Below are positions 1-8,323 of a stretch of 64,000 nucleotides of DNA, one piece after another. Location: NCBI GenBank assembly GCA_030832095.1, contig JAURJT010000085.1:1-64000 (forward strand), in the 5' to 3' direction. This stretch comes from Gammaproteobacteria bacterium (GTDB taxonomy: Bacteria; Pseudomonadota; Gammaproteobacteria; Burkholderiales; Burkholderiaceae_B). Under the pieces are notes generated by a model. That model saw nothing but the letters and a program-made list of their open reading frames with translations, was not told where the DNA came from and did not search any database. Made by a program: the position numbers and the translations under genes. How positions within the stretch are numbered: position 1 is the stretch's first letter; each line of letters starts with the position of its first letter.

Positions 1-87
1 CCCTTCCCATCCCGAACAGGACCGTGAAACACCTTAGCGCCGATGATAGTGGATGTACATCTGTGAAAGTAGGACATCGTCAAGCTC
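1..87 (+). rRNA. rrf: 5S ribosomal RNA, 3' part (cut by window edge)
   Basis: The window opens inside a 5S rRNA. The conserved segment CCCATCCCGAACAGG at about 7-21 is the loop C/helix III region, and the GTAGGACATCG stretch at about 69-79 is the 3' half of helix IV and its loop. The 3' end is placed near 87 by analogy and could shift by a few bases. The 5' third lies outside the window. A strong terminator follows, so this is probably the last gene of an rRNA operon read left to right. Confidence 0.93.
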
Positions 88-96
88 TTATCCCCC

Positions 97-133
97 AAAC
101 CCCCAAGTGTCATAAGCACTTGGGGGTTTGTCT
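97..133 (+). terminator. Rho-independent terminator of the rRNA operon
   Basis: A perfect 13-bp stem (AAACCCCCAAGTG at 97-109 against CACTTGGGGGTTT at 117-129) with a 7-base loop is followed by a short T-rich tail. It begins about 10 bases after the 5S rRNA end. Confidence 0.9.
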
Positions 134-307
134 TTGCGCGACAGGTTTGATGGCAAACACGGATTTGCTGCGGCAAAACGGTTGCCCAGCCGACCATGTC
201 TTGAGAACAAATCGGCCTAGGGGAAACCATTGAATACGACGGAAACTTAGCCCTTTACTTATGGTCTCAGGTAAGATCAAATTCATCTGCATTACGGAGC
301 TTTAAAC

Positions 308-682
308 ATGACCGAACCTTCGCCTTCAACGACGCCAAGTACGGCTACCTCGAGCATAACAATAGACCTGAAGACGCTAACGCATATCGCCTACGGGCTC
401 TTTGCCGTTGGCATTTTGTCGATGGGTATGTTTGGTGCGGCAGCAGTGGCAGCAGTCATCTTGCTCTTTGTCAAAAGGGCTGACGCCGCGGGCACAATCT
501 ATGCGGTGCACTTTGATTGGATGCTATACACGTTTTGGTGGGGCGCCCTGTGGTTTGCAGTGAGCGCACTGGCAACGCTGGTACACATCGGTTGGGTGGG
601 CGTGGTGGCTACCGGCGTCTGGGTGATTTATCGTCTGATTAAAGGTTGGCTAGCACTGTACGAGTCACGCACAGTGATTTAG
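308..682 (+). CDS. DUF4870-like small membrane protein
   Basis: A 124-residue protein with a Ser/Thr/Pro-rich N-terminus of about 20 residues and three hydrophobic segments (about 25-55, 72-92, 95-112). The segment HFDWMLYTFWW after the first membrane span and the ending VWVIYRLIKGWLAL resemble the DUF4870/Tic20-like family of small integral membrane proteins. No enzymatic motif is visible and the role is unknown. An RBS (GGAG at about 296-299) precedes the ATG. It is a single gene between the rRNA terminator and a convergent SWIB gene. The family call rests on pattern memory only. Confidence 0.7.
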   Translation: MTEPSPSTTPSTATSSITIDLKTLTHIAYGLFAVGILSMGMFGAAAVAAVILLFVKRADAAGTIYAVHFDWMLYTFWWGALWFAVSALATLVHIGWVGVVATGVWVIYRLIKGWLALYESRTVI

Positions 683-739
683 CAGCAAAAGCCACATAAG
701 TCGTGCCGGCAACAGAAGGTAAACAACGCTACGCAATCG

Positions 740-798
740 ACGTTACGTAGTCGGCGTAGCGCCTCAACGTTACGCCTCGACGTTAAGTAACAACGTTA
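740..798. repeat. Four ACGTTA motifs in the intergenic region
   Basis: ACGTTA occurs at 740-745, 767-772, 780-785 and 793-798 (steps of 27, 13 and 13 bases), with GCAATCGAC repeated at both ends of the block. The role is unknown. It lies between the convergent DUF4870-like and SWIB genes. Confidence 0.45.
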
Positions 799-831
799 AG
801 CAATCGACCCGACGCTCTTTGTCGCGGACAT

Positions 832-872
832 AAAAAAGGGAAAAGACACGTGAGTATCTTCTCCCCTTTTTA
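832..872. terminator. Bidirectional terminator between convergent genes
   Basis: An imperfect hairpin: AAAAAAGGGAAAAGA (832-846) against TCTTCTCCCCTTTTT (857-871), with two mismatches. A-rich and T-rich ends on either side allow it to stop transcription from both the upstream plus-strand gene and the minus-strand SWIB gene. Confidence 0.7.
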
Positions 873-903
873 CCAACTTATGCCCAAGGGCAATAAGACC
901 GGT

Positions 904-1368
904 TTACTTCAAGTGACCACTGATAATCTTGGTCAATTCAAACATTGATACTTGGGCTTTACCAAACAAAGGCTTGAGCTTGTCATCGGCATTGATGTTG
1001 CGACGATTTTTGGCGTCTTGCAGATCATGCTTTTTGATATAGACCCAGATCTTTTTCGTGACTTCTGTGCGTGGCACTGGAGTCGCACCGATCACCGCAG
1101 CTAACACTGCGCTTGGTGTCATCGGCTTCATGAAAGCAGCATTTGGCTTACGAGCAACTTTCTTTGCGGCAGCTTTTTTAGCAGGCGCTTTTTTAGCGAC
1201 AACTTTTTTAGCGGCAGCTTTTTTAGCAGGTGCTTTTTTAGCGGCAACTTTCTTGACGGCAACTTTCTTTGCAGCAGGTTTAGCGGCTACTTTTTTGACT
1301 GCTGCTTTTTTGGCGGCAGGTTTTTTAGCAGCGGCTTTTTTTGCGGCAGGCTTCTTGGCGGTGGCCAT
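904..1368 (-). CDS. SWIB-domain protein with histone H1-like Lys/Ala tail
   Basis: A 154-residue protein with two parts. Residues 1-75 are low-complexity AAKK/PAKK/VAKK repeats like a histone H1 tail and probably bind DNA or RNA. Residues about 80-154 form a SWIB/MDM2 fold ([27 protein letters not shown], then [13 protein letters not shown]). This architecture is common in Burkholderiales and chlamydiae and is thought to act as a nucleoid-associated protein. The start at 1368 is preferred over an in-frame ATG at 1440 because GGGAG sits just upstream and family members begin MATAKKPA. The tail's codon repeats are prone to slippage, so its length may vary between strains. Confidence 0.9.
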   Translation of the reverse strand: MATAKKPAAKKAAAKKPAAKKAAVKKVAAKPAAKKVAVKKVAAKKAPAKKAAAKKVVAKKAPAKKAAAKKVARKPNAAFMKPMTPSAVLAAVIGATPVPRTEVTKKIWVYIKKHDLQDAKNRRNINADDKLKPLFGKAQVSMFELTKIISGHLK

Positions 1369-1538
1369 GTGATTTCTCCCAGAGAGATAAATTAATGTGC
1401 ACAACGAGCGCAGCATACCGTGTCTGCGAGGAATAGACAAAGTTTTTTGCGGTTTCTGCTATAGAAAAGCGATAAATGTCGCAAATTTGCTCTAGAGGTA
1501 AACTATTTGCTCCCTTCATAGCCCGCTTGGTCTAAATC

Positions 1539-2732
1539 ATGTACCCCCGCTCTCCACTCGAATCCATACAAAAATTCCATCAAGAATTGACACTCTTGCG
1601 CAGAGATTTGCATGCCAATCCAGAGATTGGTTTTCAAGAGGTGCGGACCGCGAGTATTGTCGCAGGGGCGCTTGAGGCGCTTGGCATTGAGGTACACCGT
1701 GGGGTGGGGCGCACTGGGGTGGTCGGTGTCATACGGGGTCAACGTCACGATTCAGGTCGCTCGATTGGTCTGCGTGCCGATATGGACGCCTTGCCAATCA
1801 AAGAAGAGGGGGTCGCGCAGTACTGCTCGACCGTGCCTGGCTTAATGCACGCATGCGGCCACGACGGTCATACCGCCATATTGCTCGGCGCTGCTAAGTA
1901 CCTTGTGCAAAATCGCCAGTTCAATGGCACGGTCGTCCTTATTTTTCAGCCAGCTGAAGAGGGCCTCGGCGGCGCAAAGGCGATGCTCGACGATGGCCTG
2001 TTTGAGCGGTTTCCCTGCGACGCGATCTACGCCTTGCACAACTGGCCCGCGTTACCTGCAGGAACGATTGGAATTAACCCAGGGCCCATGATGGCGGCGT
2101 CAGACCGCTGGGAGGTCACCATCGAGGGGCGCGGGGGGCACGGCGCGCATCCATATCAAACTATCGATCCGATTGTTGTCGCAGCTCATGTGGTCACGGC
2201 TTTGCAGACGATCGTCTCGCGCAACGTACACCCAGTTGAGGCCGCAGTCATTTCGTTAGGCCATATCCAAGCAGGTAGCCCCAACGCGCCGAGCGTGATT
2301 CCTGGCAGGGCACTGTTGGTGGGTACCGTCAGAACCTTTAGTGATGCCGTACAAAAAATGGTCGAATCCCGAATGCGCTCGGTGATTAGCTCGGTTGCGC
2401 AAGCTTTCGGGGCCACCGCCGAGCTCAAATATCACCGTTCTTACCCCGCCACCATCAACTCTGCAACACAGGCCAACTTTGTTGCAGATGTTGCCACAGA
2501 GCTGTTCGGTGCCGAGCACGTTGTGCGTGATTTGATCCCGTCAATGGGTTCTGAAGATTTTTCGTATATGTTGCAAAAAAGGCCCGGCGCGTATTTTCGA
2601 CTGGGTCAAGGCGGTGCCGAGCAAGGGCGTTTATTGCACAATGCGAATTTCGATTTCAATGATGCTGTGATTCCAACCGGCTCGGCGATGTTTGCAGCAC
2701 TCGCCGAACGCAGCATGCCACTAGAGAGCTAA
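1539..2732 (+). CDS. M20 family amidohydrolase (hippurate/N-acyl amino acid hydrolase type)
   Basis: A 397-residue cytoplasmic metallopeptidase-fold enzyme that would hydrolyse an N-acyl amino acid or similar amide. Visible metal-site motifs are RADMDALP (about 79-86), MHACGHDGH with Cys106 and His108, PAEEG (about 138-142) and SEDFSYM near the C-terminus. The Cys-Gly-His form is typical of the hippurate hydrolase/HipO/AbgB branch rather than of DapE or ArgE. The exact substrate is not deducible. No clear RBS precedes the ATG. pyrC starts one base after its stop codon, so the two are probably co-transcribed. Confidence 0.88.
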   Translation: MYPRSPLESIQKFHQELTLLRRDLHANPEIGFQEVRTASIVAGALEALGIEVHRGVGRTGVVGVIRGQRHDSGRSIGLRADMDALPIKEEGVAQYCSTVPGLMHACGHDGHTAILLGAAKYLVQNRQFNGTVVLIFQPAEEGLGGAKAMLDDGLFERFPCDAIYALHNWPALPAGTIGINPGPMMAASDRWEVTIEGRGGHGAHPYQTIDPIVVAAHVVTALQTIVSRNVHPVEAAVISLGHIQAGSPNAPSVIPGRALLVGTVRTFSDAVQKMVESRMRSVISSVAQAFGATAELKYHRSYPATINSATQANFVADVATELFGAEHVVRDLIPSMGSEDFSYMLQKRPGAYFRLGQGGAEQGRLLHNANFDFNDAVIPTGSAMFAALAERSMPLES

Positions 2733-2733
2733 C

Positions 2734-3786
2734 ATGACACAAAACACACTGACCTTGACGCGTCCAGACGACTGGCATATTCACTTGCGCGATGGTGAGG
2801 CGATGCAAGCCATCGTAGGACACACAGCAAGGCAGTTTGCACGTGCGATCATCATGCCGAATTTAAAGCCGCCTGTGACCACTGTGGCCCTCGCACAGGC
2901 CTATCGTAGTCGCATCGAACAGGCGCTTAGCGCCTGCGGGATTTCAAAGACGAGCTTTACACCGCTCATGACCCTCTACCTCACCGATAACACTGAGCCT
3001 GACGAAATTAAACGGGCGCATGAGACGGATGATGTCGTCGCCCTCAAGCTCTACCCCGCCGGGGCCACCACCAATTCAGATGCAGGGGTCACCGATTTGC
3101 TTGGCAAGTGCTCAAAAGTACTCGAAATGATGCAGCGAGTCGGAATGCCGCTCTTGATGCACGGTGAGGTGACGGATCCAGAGACTGATGTCTTTGATCG
3201 GGAAGCGCTGTTTATTGATCGGGTGATGATTCCGTTGCGCAAAAGTTTTCCAGAGCTGAAGGTCGTGTTTGAACACCTCACGACCAAAGACGGAGTTGAT
3301 TATGTGCGTGACGCCTCGGGTCCCATCGCTGCAACGATCACCGCCCAGCACCTTCTATATAACCGCAATGAAATTTTTAAAGGCGGTATCAGGCCGCACT
3401 TTTATTGCCTGCCGATCTTGAAGCGCGAGGTGCATCGCCAGGCTTTAGTCGAGGCGGCAACAAGTGATAGCCCCCGTTTCTTTTTGGGAAGCGACAGTGC
3501 ACCACACGCGAAAGGATTAAAAGAGAATGCCTGCGGCTGCGCCGGCTGTTATACGGCCGTGCATGCGCTTGAGTTATACGCAACCGCCTTTGAGCGCGCG
3601 AACAAAATAGAGCAGCTCGAGGCTTTCGCCAGTTTTCGTGGCCCCGATTTTTATGGATTGCCACGCAACAAGGGTGTCGTAACGTTAAAGCGCGAGCCTT
3701 ATACCGTGCCCTTAGAGGTACCGTACGGCAATGAGACCTTGGTGCCACTTGCCGCTGGTGACGTGCTGCCCTGGAAAATGATCTGA
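2734..3786 (+). CDS. pyrC: Dihydroorotase, class II
   Basis: A 350-residue enzyme that cyclises N-carbamoyl-L-aspartate to dihydroorotate in pyrimidine synthesis. The binuclear zinc site is fully visible: HIHLRD (His15, His17), the carboxylated Lys105 in ALKLYPAG, His143 in MHGE, His181 in FEHLTT, and Asp254 with substrate-contacting His257 in SDSAPH. Length and motifs match E. coli-type PyrC. It is spaced one base from the preceding amidohydrolase gene, which implies translational coupling. The uup gene converges from the other strand 17 bases downstream. Confidence 0.97.
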   Translation: MTQNTLTLTRPDDWHIHLRDGEAMQAIVGHTARQFARAIIMPNLKPPVTTVALAQAYRSRIEQALSACGISKTSFTPLMTLYLTDNTEPDEIKRAHETDDVVALKLYPAGATTNSDAGVTDLLGKCSKVLEMMQRVGMPLLMHGEVTDPETDVFDREALFIDRVMIPLRKSFPELKVVFEHLTTKDGVDYVRDASGPIAATITAQHLLYNRNEIFKGGIRPHFYCLPILKREVHRQALVEAATSDSPRFFLGSDSAPHAKGLKENACGCAGCYTAVHALELYATAFERANKIEQLEAFASFRGPDFYGLPRNKGVVTLKREPYTVPLEVPYGNETLVPLAAGDVLPWKMI

Positions 3787-3803
3787 ATTCGCTGTCAGAT
3801 CTT

Positions 3804-5720
3804 TTACTGGTTGCGTGCCTCAAGCGACTCCCAGCGTTCAAACCGTTTTGCTAACAACGATTCGAGTTCGGTCATCCGCGCTTGAATCGCTGCAAGTTTG
3901 GCTGAATCGTTTTTGTATAGATCGCTATTGCCAAGCTCGACCACTAACTGCGCCTGCTCTTGCTCGATGGCGTGGATTTCAGCGGGTAACTGCTCAAGCT
4001 CTTTGGTTTCCCAGGGCGTCATTTTTGCGCCCTTTGCTTTGCTGGCGCCCTTCGCCGCCGCGCCAGTGCTGGCCGGTTGAGCAAGTGTGCGATTCGGGTT
4101 GACCGTTTGCTTATCGGATGCGGCACGATTGGGCGAATCGGTCGCCGCGAGCTTCTCAGGCGCAGAGCCTTTTTTGGGTGCAGCCGCCGTCGTCAGCTTT
4201 TCAAGTGCAGAGGCCTTTTGGGGCGTTGTGCGCTGACGCTCCCAGTCGCCAAATCCGCCAACATAATCCTTCCAGCCGCCATTGCCTTCGCTGGCAATGG
4301 TTTGGGTGACGACGTTATCCAAAAAGGTTCGATCGTGGCTGACCAGCAACACTGTGCCGGGATAGTCTTGCAATAATTCTTCAAGTAACTCTAGGGTTTC
4401 GATATCGAGGTCATTGGTGGGTTCGTCGAGCACCAAGATATTGGCCGGCCGCGCAAACAGGCGCGCCAGTAACAAGCGCGCTCGCTCGCCGCCTGATAGG
4501 CTTTTCACTGGAGATTGTGCACGAGCGGGTGCGAATAAAAAGTCACCGAGATAACTCATGACATGCTTGCGGTTACCGCCAATGTCAATCCACTCGCTTC
4601 CGGGGTTGATGACGTCGGCAAGCGTTGCATTTTCATCTAACTGGCTACGCATTTGATCAAAGTACGCCACGCTTAAGTTGGTCCCTAGTTTGATCGTGCC
4701 CGAATCGGCTTGTAAGGTACCCAAGATCAGTTTGAGTAGCGTAGATTTACCCGCACCGTTTGGGCCAATGATGCCGATGCGATCGCCGCGCATGATGATC
4801 GTCGAATAGTCTTTGACGACGCAATGATCGCCAAACGATTTGTTAACGTGTTCAAGCTCGGCGACTAATTTGCCCGAGCGCTGCCCTGCATCGACTGCGA
4901 GTTGTACGTTACCTTGACGCTCGCGTCTTGCAACGCGCTCAACACGTAATTGTTCAAGCCGCCTGACGCGACCCTCGTTGCGAGTGCGTCTGGCTTCAAC
5001 GCCTTTGCGAATCCAAATTTCTTCTTGTGCCAGCATCTTGTCAAAGCGCGCGTTCTCAAGACGCTGTGACTCGAGCCACTGCGCTTTGCGAACTTGCCAA
5101 TCAGAAAAGTTTCCGGGGAAGCTCAAGAGCTTGCCGCGATCAAGTTCAACAATGCGCGTCGCGACGGAATCCAAAAAGCGTCGATCGTGGGTAATGATGA
5201 TCGCGCTACCTGGCCATTGTTTAAGCGTTGTTTCAAGCCAGTTGATGCCGTCAAGGTCAAGATGGTTAGTGGGCTCGTCTAGCAACAGCAGCGTGGGTTG
5301 GTTAGCCATGGCGCTAATTAACGCGACACGCTTGCGCATACCACCCGAAAGTGTGCCTACCAAGGCCTCAGGTGGTAAGCCAAGCTTGTCAATCAGGGCC
5401 AACACGCGCGGGCCGCGCTGCCAGTCTTCATTGTCTGGGTCGTATTCGCCCATTACGGTCTGTTCGATCGTCAGGGTTTCATCGAGGATGGGTTCTTGTT
5501 CAACAGTGGCCACACGAACGTGCCCTGCGGTGGTAATGGCACCATCGTCGGGTTGCGTGCGTCCATCGAGTAAACGTAGTAAAGAAGATTTACCTGCGCC
5601 GTTTCGTCCGATTAAACCAATGCGTTCGTCGGATTGAATCGTGAGATCTGCGCCGTCGAGTAAAGGGTGATGGCCATAGGCAAGGTGTACGGCACTGAGT
5701 GAAATTAAAGCGATAGCCAT
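3804..5720 (-). CDS. uup: ABC-F family ATPase Uup
   Basis: A 638-residue soluble protein with two ABC ATPase domains and no membrane segments. Domain 1 has Walker A GRNGAGKSS near residue 40, signature LSGGMRKR and Walker B LLLLDEPTNHLD. A charged linker (ARRTRNEGRVRRLEQLR) follows, then domain 2 with GPNGAGKST, LSGGERAR and LVLDEPTNDLD. The Ala/Lys-rich stretch and C-terminal coiled coil (KELEQLPAEIHAIEQEQAQL to the end) mark the Uup subgroup, which binds branched DNA and ribosomes and affects transposon excision. ABC-F proteins act in translation rather than transport. The start at Met 5720 fits family N-termini (MAIALISL). An upstream ATG at 5738 is possible, and neither has a strong RBS. 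Confidence 0.93.
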   Translation of the reverse strand: MAIALISLSAVHLAYGHHPLLDGADLTIQSDERIGLIGRNGAGKSSLLRLLDGRTQPDDGAITTAGHVRVATVEQEPILDETLTIEQTVMGEYDPDNEDWQRGPRVLALIDKLGLPPEALVGTLSGGMRKRVALISAMANQPTLLLLDEPTNHLDLDGINWLETTLKQWPGSAIIITHDRRFLDSVATRIVELDRGKLLSFPGNFSDWQVRKAQWLESQRLENARFDKMLAQEEIWIRKGVEARRTRNEGRVRRLEQLRVERVARRERQGNVQLAVDAGQRSGKLVAELEHVNKSFGDHCVVKDYSTIIMRGDRIGIIGPNGAGKSTLLKLILGTLQADSGTIKLGTNLSVAYFDQMRSQLDENATLADVINPGSEWIDIGGNRKHVMSYLGDFLFAPARAQSPVKSLSGGERARLLLARLFARPANILVLDEPTNDLDIETLELLEELLQDYPGTVLLVSHDRTFLDNVVTQTIASEGNGGWKDYVGGFGDWERQRTTPQKASALEKLTTAAAPKKGSAPEKLAATDSPNRAASDKQTVNPNRTLAQPASTGAAAKGASKAKGAKMTPWETKELEQLPAEIHAIEQEQAQLVVELGNSDLYKNDSAKLAAIQARMTELESLLAKRFERWESLEARNQ

Positions 5721-5831
5721 GAGTGAGACTGTATGCACGCAAGGCGCGCGGTTGATTCATTAGACCGCTATTGTCGCAGGACATGGGATTTACTGTTTGT
5801 AGATGCCCAGAGTCTTTGAGGGATTGGGCCG

Positions 5832-5837
5832 TACAAT
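5832..5837 (+). promoter_or_regulatory. -10 element of the rnpB promoter
   Basis: TACAAT ends 6 bases before the first paired base of the RNase P RNA at 5844, the expected distance to a transcription start. No convincing -35 hexamer is seen at the normal spacing. Confidence 0.55.
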
Positions 5838-5843
5838 GTCATT

Positions 5844-6257
5844 GCAAGACAGACTGGGCAATCGCGGTGCTTTCGGGCAGCGAGGAAGGTCCGGACTCCA
5901 TAGGGCAGGATAACGGTTAACGACCGTCCGGTCCGCTGTTGGCGCAAGCGAACAAAGGGCTGAGGACTAGGGCCACAGAGACGAGTCTGCATTGGGGGTG
6001 TGCTCTTGGGCACACTCTGTCACGGTGTTGCCGTGGTGCTAGAGCGGCTTGTCAGCTCTAACAATGCAGGGTGAAACGCGGCAACCTCTATCCGGAGCAA
6101 CACCAAATAGGCATGCGTGTGACCTCGTGTCACGACGGGCGGCTCGCTCAAGTATGCGGGTAGGTGGCTAGAGCATGCCAGCAATGGCACGCCAAGAGGA
6201 ATGATTGCCAGCCTAAGCAATTAGGCTTACAGAATCCGGCCTATAGGTCTGTCTTGC
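5844..6257 (+). ncRNA. rnpB: RNase P RNA, bacterial type A
   Basis: This is the catalytic RNA of ribonuclease P, which removes 5' leaders from tRNA precursors. The universally conserved CR-I block GAGGAAGGTCCGGACTCC lies at about 5881-5898, and the CR-V strand of the P4 helix is near the 3' end (ACAGAATCCGGCCTATAG). The outer stem P1 is a perfect 11-bp pairing between GCAAGACAGAC (5844-5854) and GTCTGTCTTGC (6247-6257), which fixes both ends. The AAGGGCTGAGGACTAGGGCCACAGAGACGA-type P10/11 region is also present. A short T-run follows, without a strong terminator hairpin. Confidence 0.96.
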
Positions 6258-6460
6258 ACTTTTTATCCAAATTTTCGGTCAATTTTTTCCAAATCACGCA
6301 AATGACTAGTGGGCGTATAGGGTAATCCCTCGGTCAATGTATAACAAACGACTTTTAATTACCGATGCAATGCTTTGATTTATTTGAATATTAGCCTTCA
6401 GAATAAATTTCAAATAATCGGCTAACTCATTGTTCCCATTGAAAAAAACTTAATTTACGC

Positions 6461-6489
6461 TTGACCAACCTAAATCATTCGCTTAGAGT
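6461..6489 (+). promoter_or_regulatory. Probable promoter of the dcw cluster (Pmra)
   Basis: TTGACC (6461-6466), a 17-base spacer and TAGAGT (6484-6489) lie in an AT-rich region with no gene. The MraZ-type boxes begin directly at the -10 element. Confidence 0.55.
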
Positions 6490-6533
6490 GGTGAAAAGTA
6501 GGTTTTTGTGTATTTAAGTGGGGTAAGTTGGTG
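6489..6533 (+). promoter_or_regulatory. Array of MraZ-type operator boxes
   Basis: Pentamers recur at an exact 10-base step: TGGTG 6489-6493, TAGGT 6499-6503, TGTAT 6509-6513 (degenerate), TGGGG 6519-6523, TGGTG 6529-6533. MraZ is known to bind direct TGGGN-like repeats separated by 5 bases at its own promoter. Here the row covers the likely transcription start, the ribosome-binding region and the mraZ start codon itself, so autorepression is the natural inference. Confidence 0.65.
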
Positions 6534-6959
6534 TTTCAAGGCAGCAGTGCTCTCACGCTTGATGCGAAGGGTCGGATCAATGTTCCGACTCGGCATCGCG
6601 ACGCTCTGGTCGAGCAGGCTAAAGGCCGCCTGACGCTGACTCGTCATCCAGATGGATGCCTTCTGGTGTACCCCCGTCCCGAATGGGAAACCAAACGCGA
6701 ACAAATCGCCGCCTTTCCGATGTCAGCGCGTGCGTTACAGCGCCTGCTCTTAGGGAGTGCACAAGACGTTGAAATTGACGGCTCGGGCCGCATACTCGTG
6801 GCCCCTGAATTGCGTGCGGCAGCTGGTTTTACGCGCGATGTGATGCTGTTGGGAATGGGCGCGCACTTTGAGTTATGGGATGCCGCGGCATTGGCACGCC
6901 GCGAGGCCGCTGATTTGTCGCAAGGCGTGGGTGATGTTTTAAACCAGTTTTCTTTTTAA
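6531..6959 (+). CDS. mraZ: Transcriptional regulator / division protein MraZ
   Basis: A 142-residue AbrB-fold protein (double SpoVT/AbrB-like domains) that forms ring oligomers and represses the dcw operon. The N-terminal signature FQGSSALTLDAKGRINVPTRHRD and the second repeat AQDVEIDGSGRILVAPELR are clear. Start: GTG at 6531 gives the family N-terminus MFQGSS. The TTG at 6528 would add one residue. GTGGGG at 6518-6523 may serve as the RBS and is also one of the operator boxes. rsmH follows after 3 bases. Confidence 0.96.
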   Translation: MFQGSSALTLDAKGRINVPTRHRDALVEQAKGRLTLTRHPDGCLLVYPRPEWETKREQIAAFPMSARALQRLLLGSAQDVEIDGSGRILVAPELRAAAGFTRDVMLLGMGAHFELWDAAALARREAADLSQGVGDVLNQFSF

Positions 6960-6962
6960 GTC

Positions 6963-8030
6963 GTGACCGAATTTGTGCACCGGCCCGTGTTGCTCGAGCC
7001 GACTGTTGAGTCTTTGGTGCAGGCTGATTACGGCAAGAGAATGGTGCTGTCAGACGATCTTGTTGCTGAACAGGCGAGAAGATCTTCTGGGGTGTATGTC
7101 GATGCGACGTTTGGACGCGGTGGGCATTCAAGAGCCCTGTTGTCCAGGCTCAGTGCCGATGCACGGCTAGTGGTGTTTGATAAAGATCCTCAAGCAATTG
7201 AGGTTGCAAGGGAGTTAGCGCAAGCGGATCGCCGAGTGACGGTGATCCACGAAGCGTTTGGCGATATGCGTGAGGCTTTGTCGGCCTTGGGGATAGAAGC
7301 CATCGACGGTGTGATGTTGGATCTGGGGGTTTCGTCGCCGCAGATTGATGATGCAGGGCGTGGATTTTCGTTCATGCGGGATGGCCCGCTTGATATGAGG
7401 ATGGACACCACGCGAGGTGAGACAGCTGCGCAATGGTTAGCGCAGGCCGGTATTGAAGAGATGCGGGAGGTCATAGTCCGATATGGCGAAGAACGGTTTG
7501 CTTTTCAGATTGCAAAGGCGATTGATGCTCGCCGCGCAGAACGTCCGATCAACACCACGCTCGAGCTCGCCGAGCTCGTGTCAAGTGTCGTCCGTACGCG
7601 CGAAAAGGGTCAACATCCGGCTACACGCACCTTTCAGGCTTTACGGATTTACCTCAATCGTGAACTCGAAGAACTCGAGAGCGCCCTCCAGGCAGCTCTA
7701 ACTTTATTAAAAACAGGCGGACGTATGGCCGTGATTAGCTTCCACTCGCTGGAAGATCGCGTTGTCAAGCAGTTCATTACCGCAGCTTCTAAACCTGAAG
7801 CCGCGTATGCCCGCCTCCCTCTGCGTGAAAGCGAAATGCCTCAGCCTGTATTGCTGGCGCTTGCCCGCGTGCTGCCAACGGATCGCGAAATATCCGACAA
7901 CACCCGTTCGCGCTCAGCCGTCTTGCGAGTGGCAGAGCGCACAGCAACCGCCTTGGGTGTGCAGGGGGCTGCCGCTTACTCGCCGGCTCCTAAGCGTGCG
8001 GTTAAGCGCGGCAAAAAAGGGGCGCACTGA
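6963..8030 (+). CDS. rsmH: 16S rRNA m4C1402 methyltransferase RsmH (MraW)
   Basis: A 355-residue SAM-dependent enzyme that N4-methylates C1402 of 16S rRNA. Motifs: [19 protein letters not shown]-binding [15 protein letters not shown] (about 43-57), [31 protein letters not shown] and the C-terminal [15 protein letters not shown]. Between the first motif and the SAM site sits an insertion of about 22 residues that E. coli lacks. Comparable insertions are known in Bordetella-type proteins. GTG start at 6963. The stop codon overlaps the ftsL start (TGATG). Confidence 0.96.
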   Translation: MTEFVHRPVLLEPTVESLVQADYGKRMVLSDDLVAEQARRSSGVYVDATFGRGGHSRALLSRLSADARLVVFDKDPQAIEVARELAQADRRVTVIHEAFGDMREALSALGIEAIDGVMLDLGVSSPQIDDAGRGFSFMRDGPLDMRMDTTRGETAAQWLAQAGIEEMREVIVRYGEERFAFQIAKAIDARRAERPINTTLELAELVSSVVRTREKGQHPATRTFQALRIYLNRELEELESALQAALTLLKTGGRMAVISFHSLEDRVVKQFITAASKPEAAYARLPLRESEMPQPVLLALARVLPTDREISDNTRSRSAVLRVAERTATALGVQGAAAYSPAPKRAVKRGKKGAH

Positions 8031-8323
8031 TGGGGCGTCTGTGTATCTTGGTGGCTGGCGTTTTAATGATCTCGGCGATATCGCTGGTGACGGCGCGCTA
8101 CCAGGCACGACAACTCTACATTGAGCTTGACCGTTCAAGAACGCAGGCACTTAATTACGATATCGAATGGCGTCAACTGCAGCTTGATCGTGCAGAGCAA
8201 GCGCGTAATGCTAACGTTGATAAGCTTGCTCGCGAGCAATTAAAAATGACTTCGATTGTGCCAGACCGCACAATTTATATTAATGAGTCTGCCTCAAGTG
8301 CAACCTCGCGAGGCGAAAAATGA
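8030..8323 (+). CDS. ftsL: Cell division protein FtsL
   Basis: A 97-residue bitopic membrane protein with an N-terminal transmembrane helix (about 3-22) and a periplasmic coiled coil (about 25-75, including SRTQALNYDIEWRQLQLDRAEQ). It works with FtsB and FtsQ and activates the FtsWI peptidoglycan synthase at the septum. Identity rests on size, topology and position between rsmH and ftsI, as FtsL diverges quickly in sequence. It overlaps rsmH by 1 base and ftsI by 4 bases. Confidence 0.92.
   Translation: MGRLCILVAGVLMISAISLVTARYQARQLYIELDRSRTQALNYDIEWRQLQLDRAEQARNANVDKLAREQLKMTSIVPDRTIYINESASSATSRGEK

Noticed and set aside
1058..1372. Plus-strand open frame rich in Ala, Phe and Leu
   Set aside because: It is the antisense of the Lys/Ala repeat tail of the SWIB gene, whose codon pattern lacks stops on both strands.
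3389..3841. Minus-strand 150-codon frame opposite pyrC
   Set aside because: Arg/His/Ser-rich shadow of pyrC with no motif; pyrC residues are fully conserved.
6020..6220. Minus-strand 66-codon frame
   Set aside because: It lies wholly within the RNase P RNA, whose conserved structure explains the sequence.
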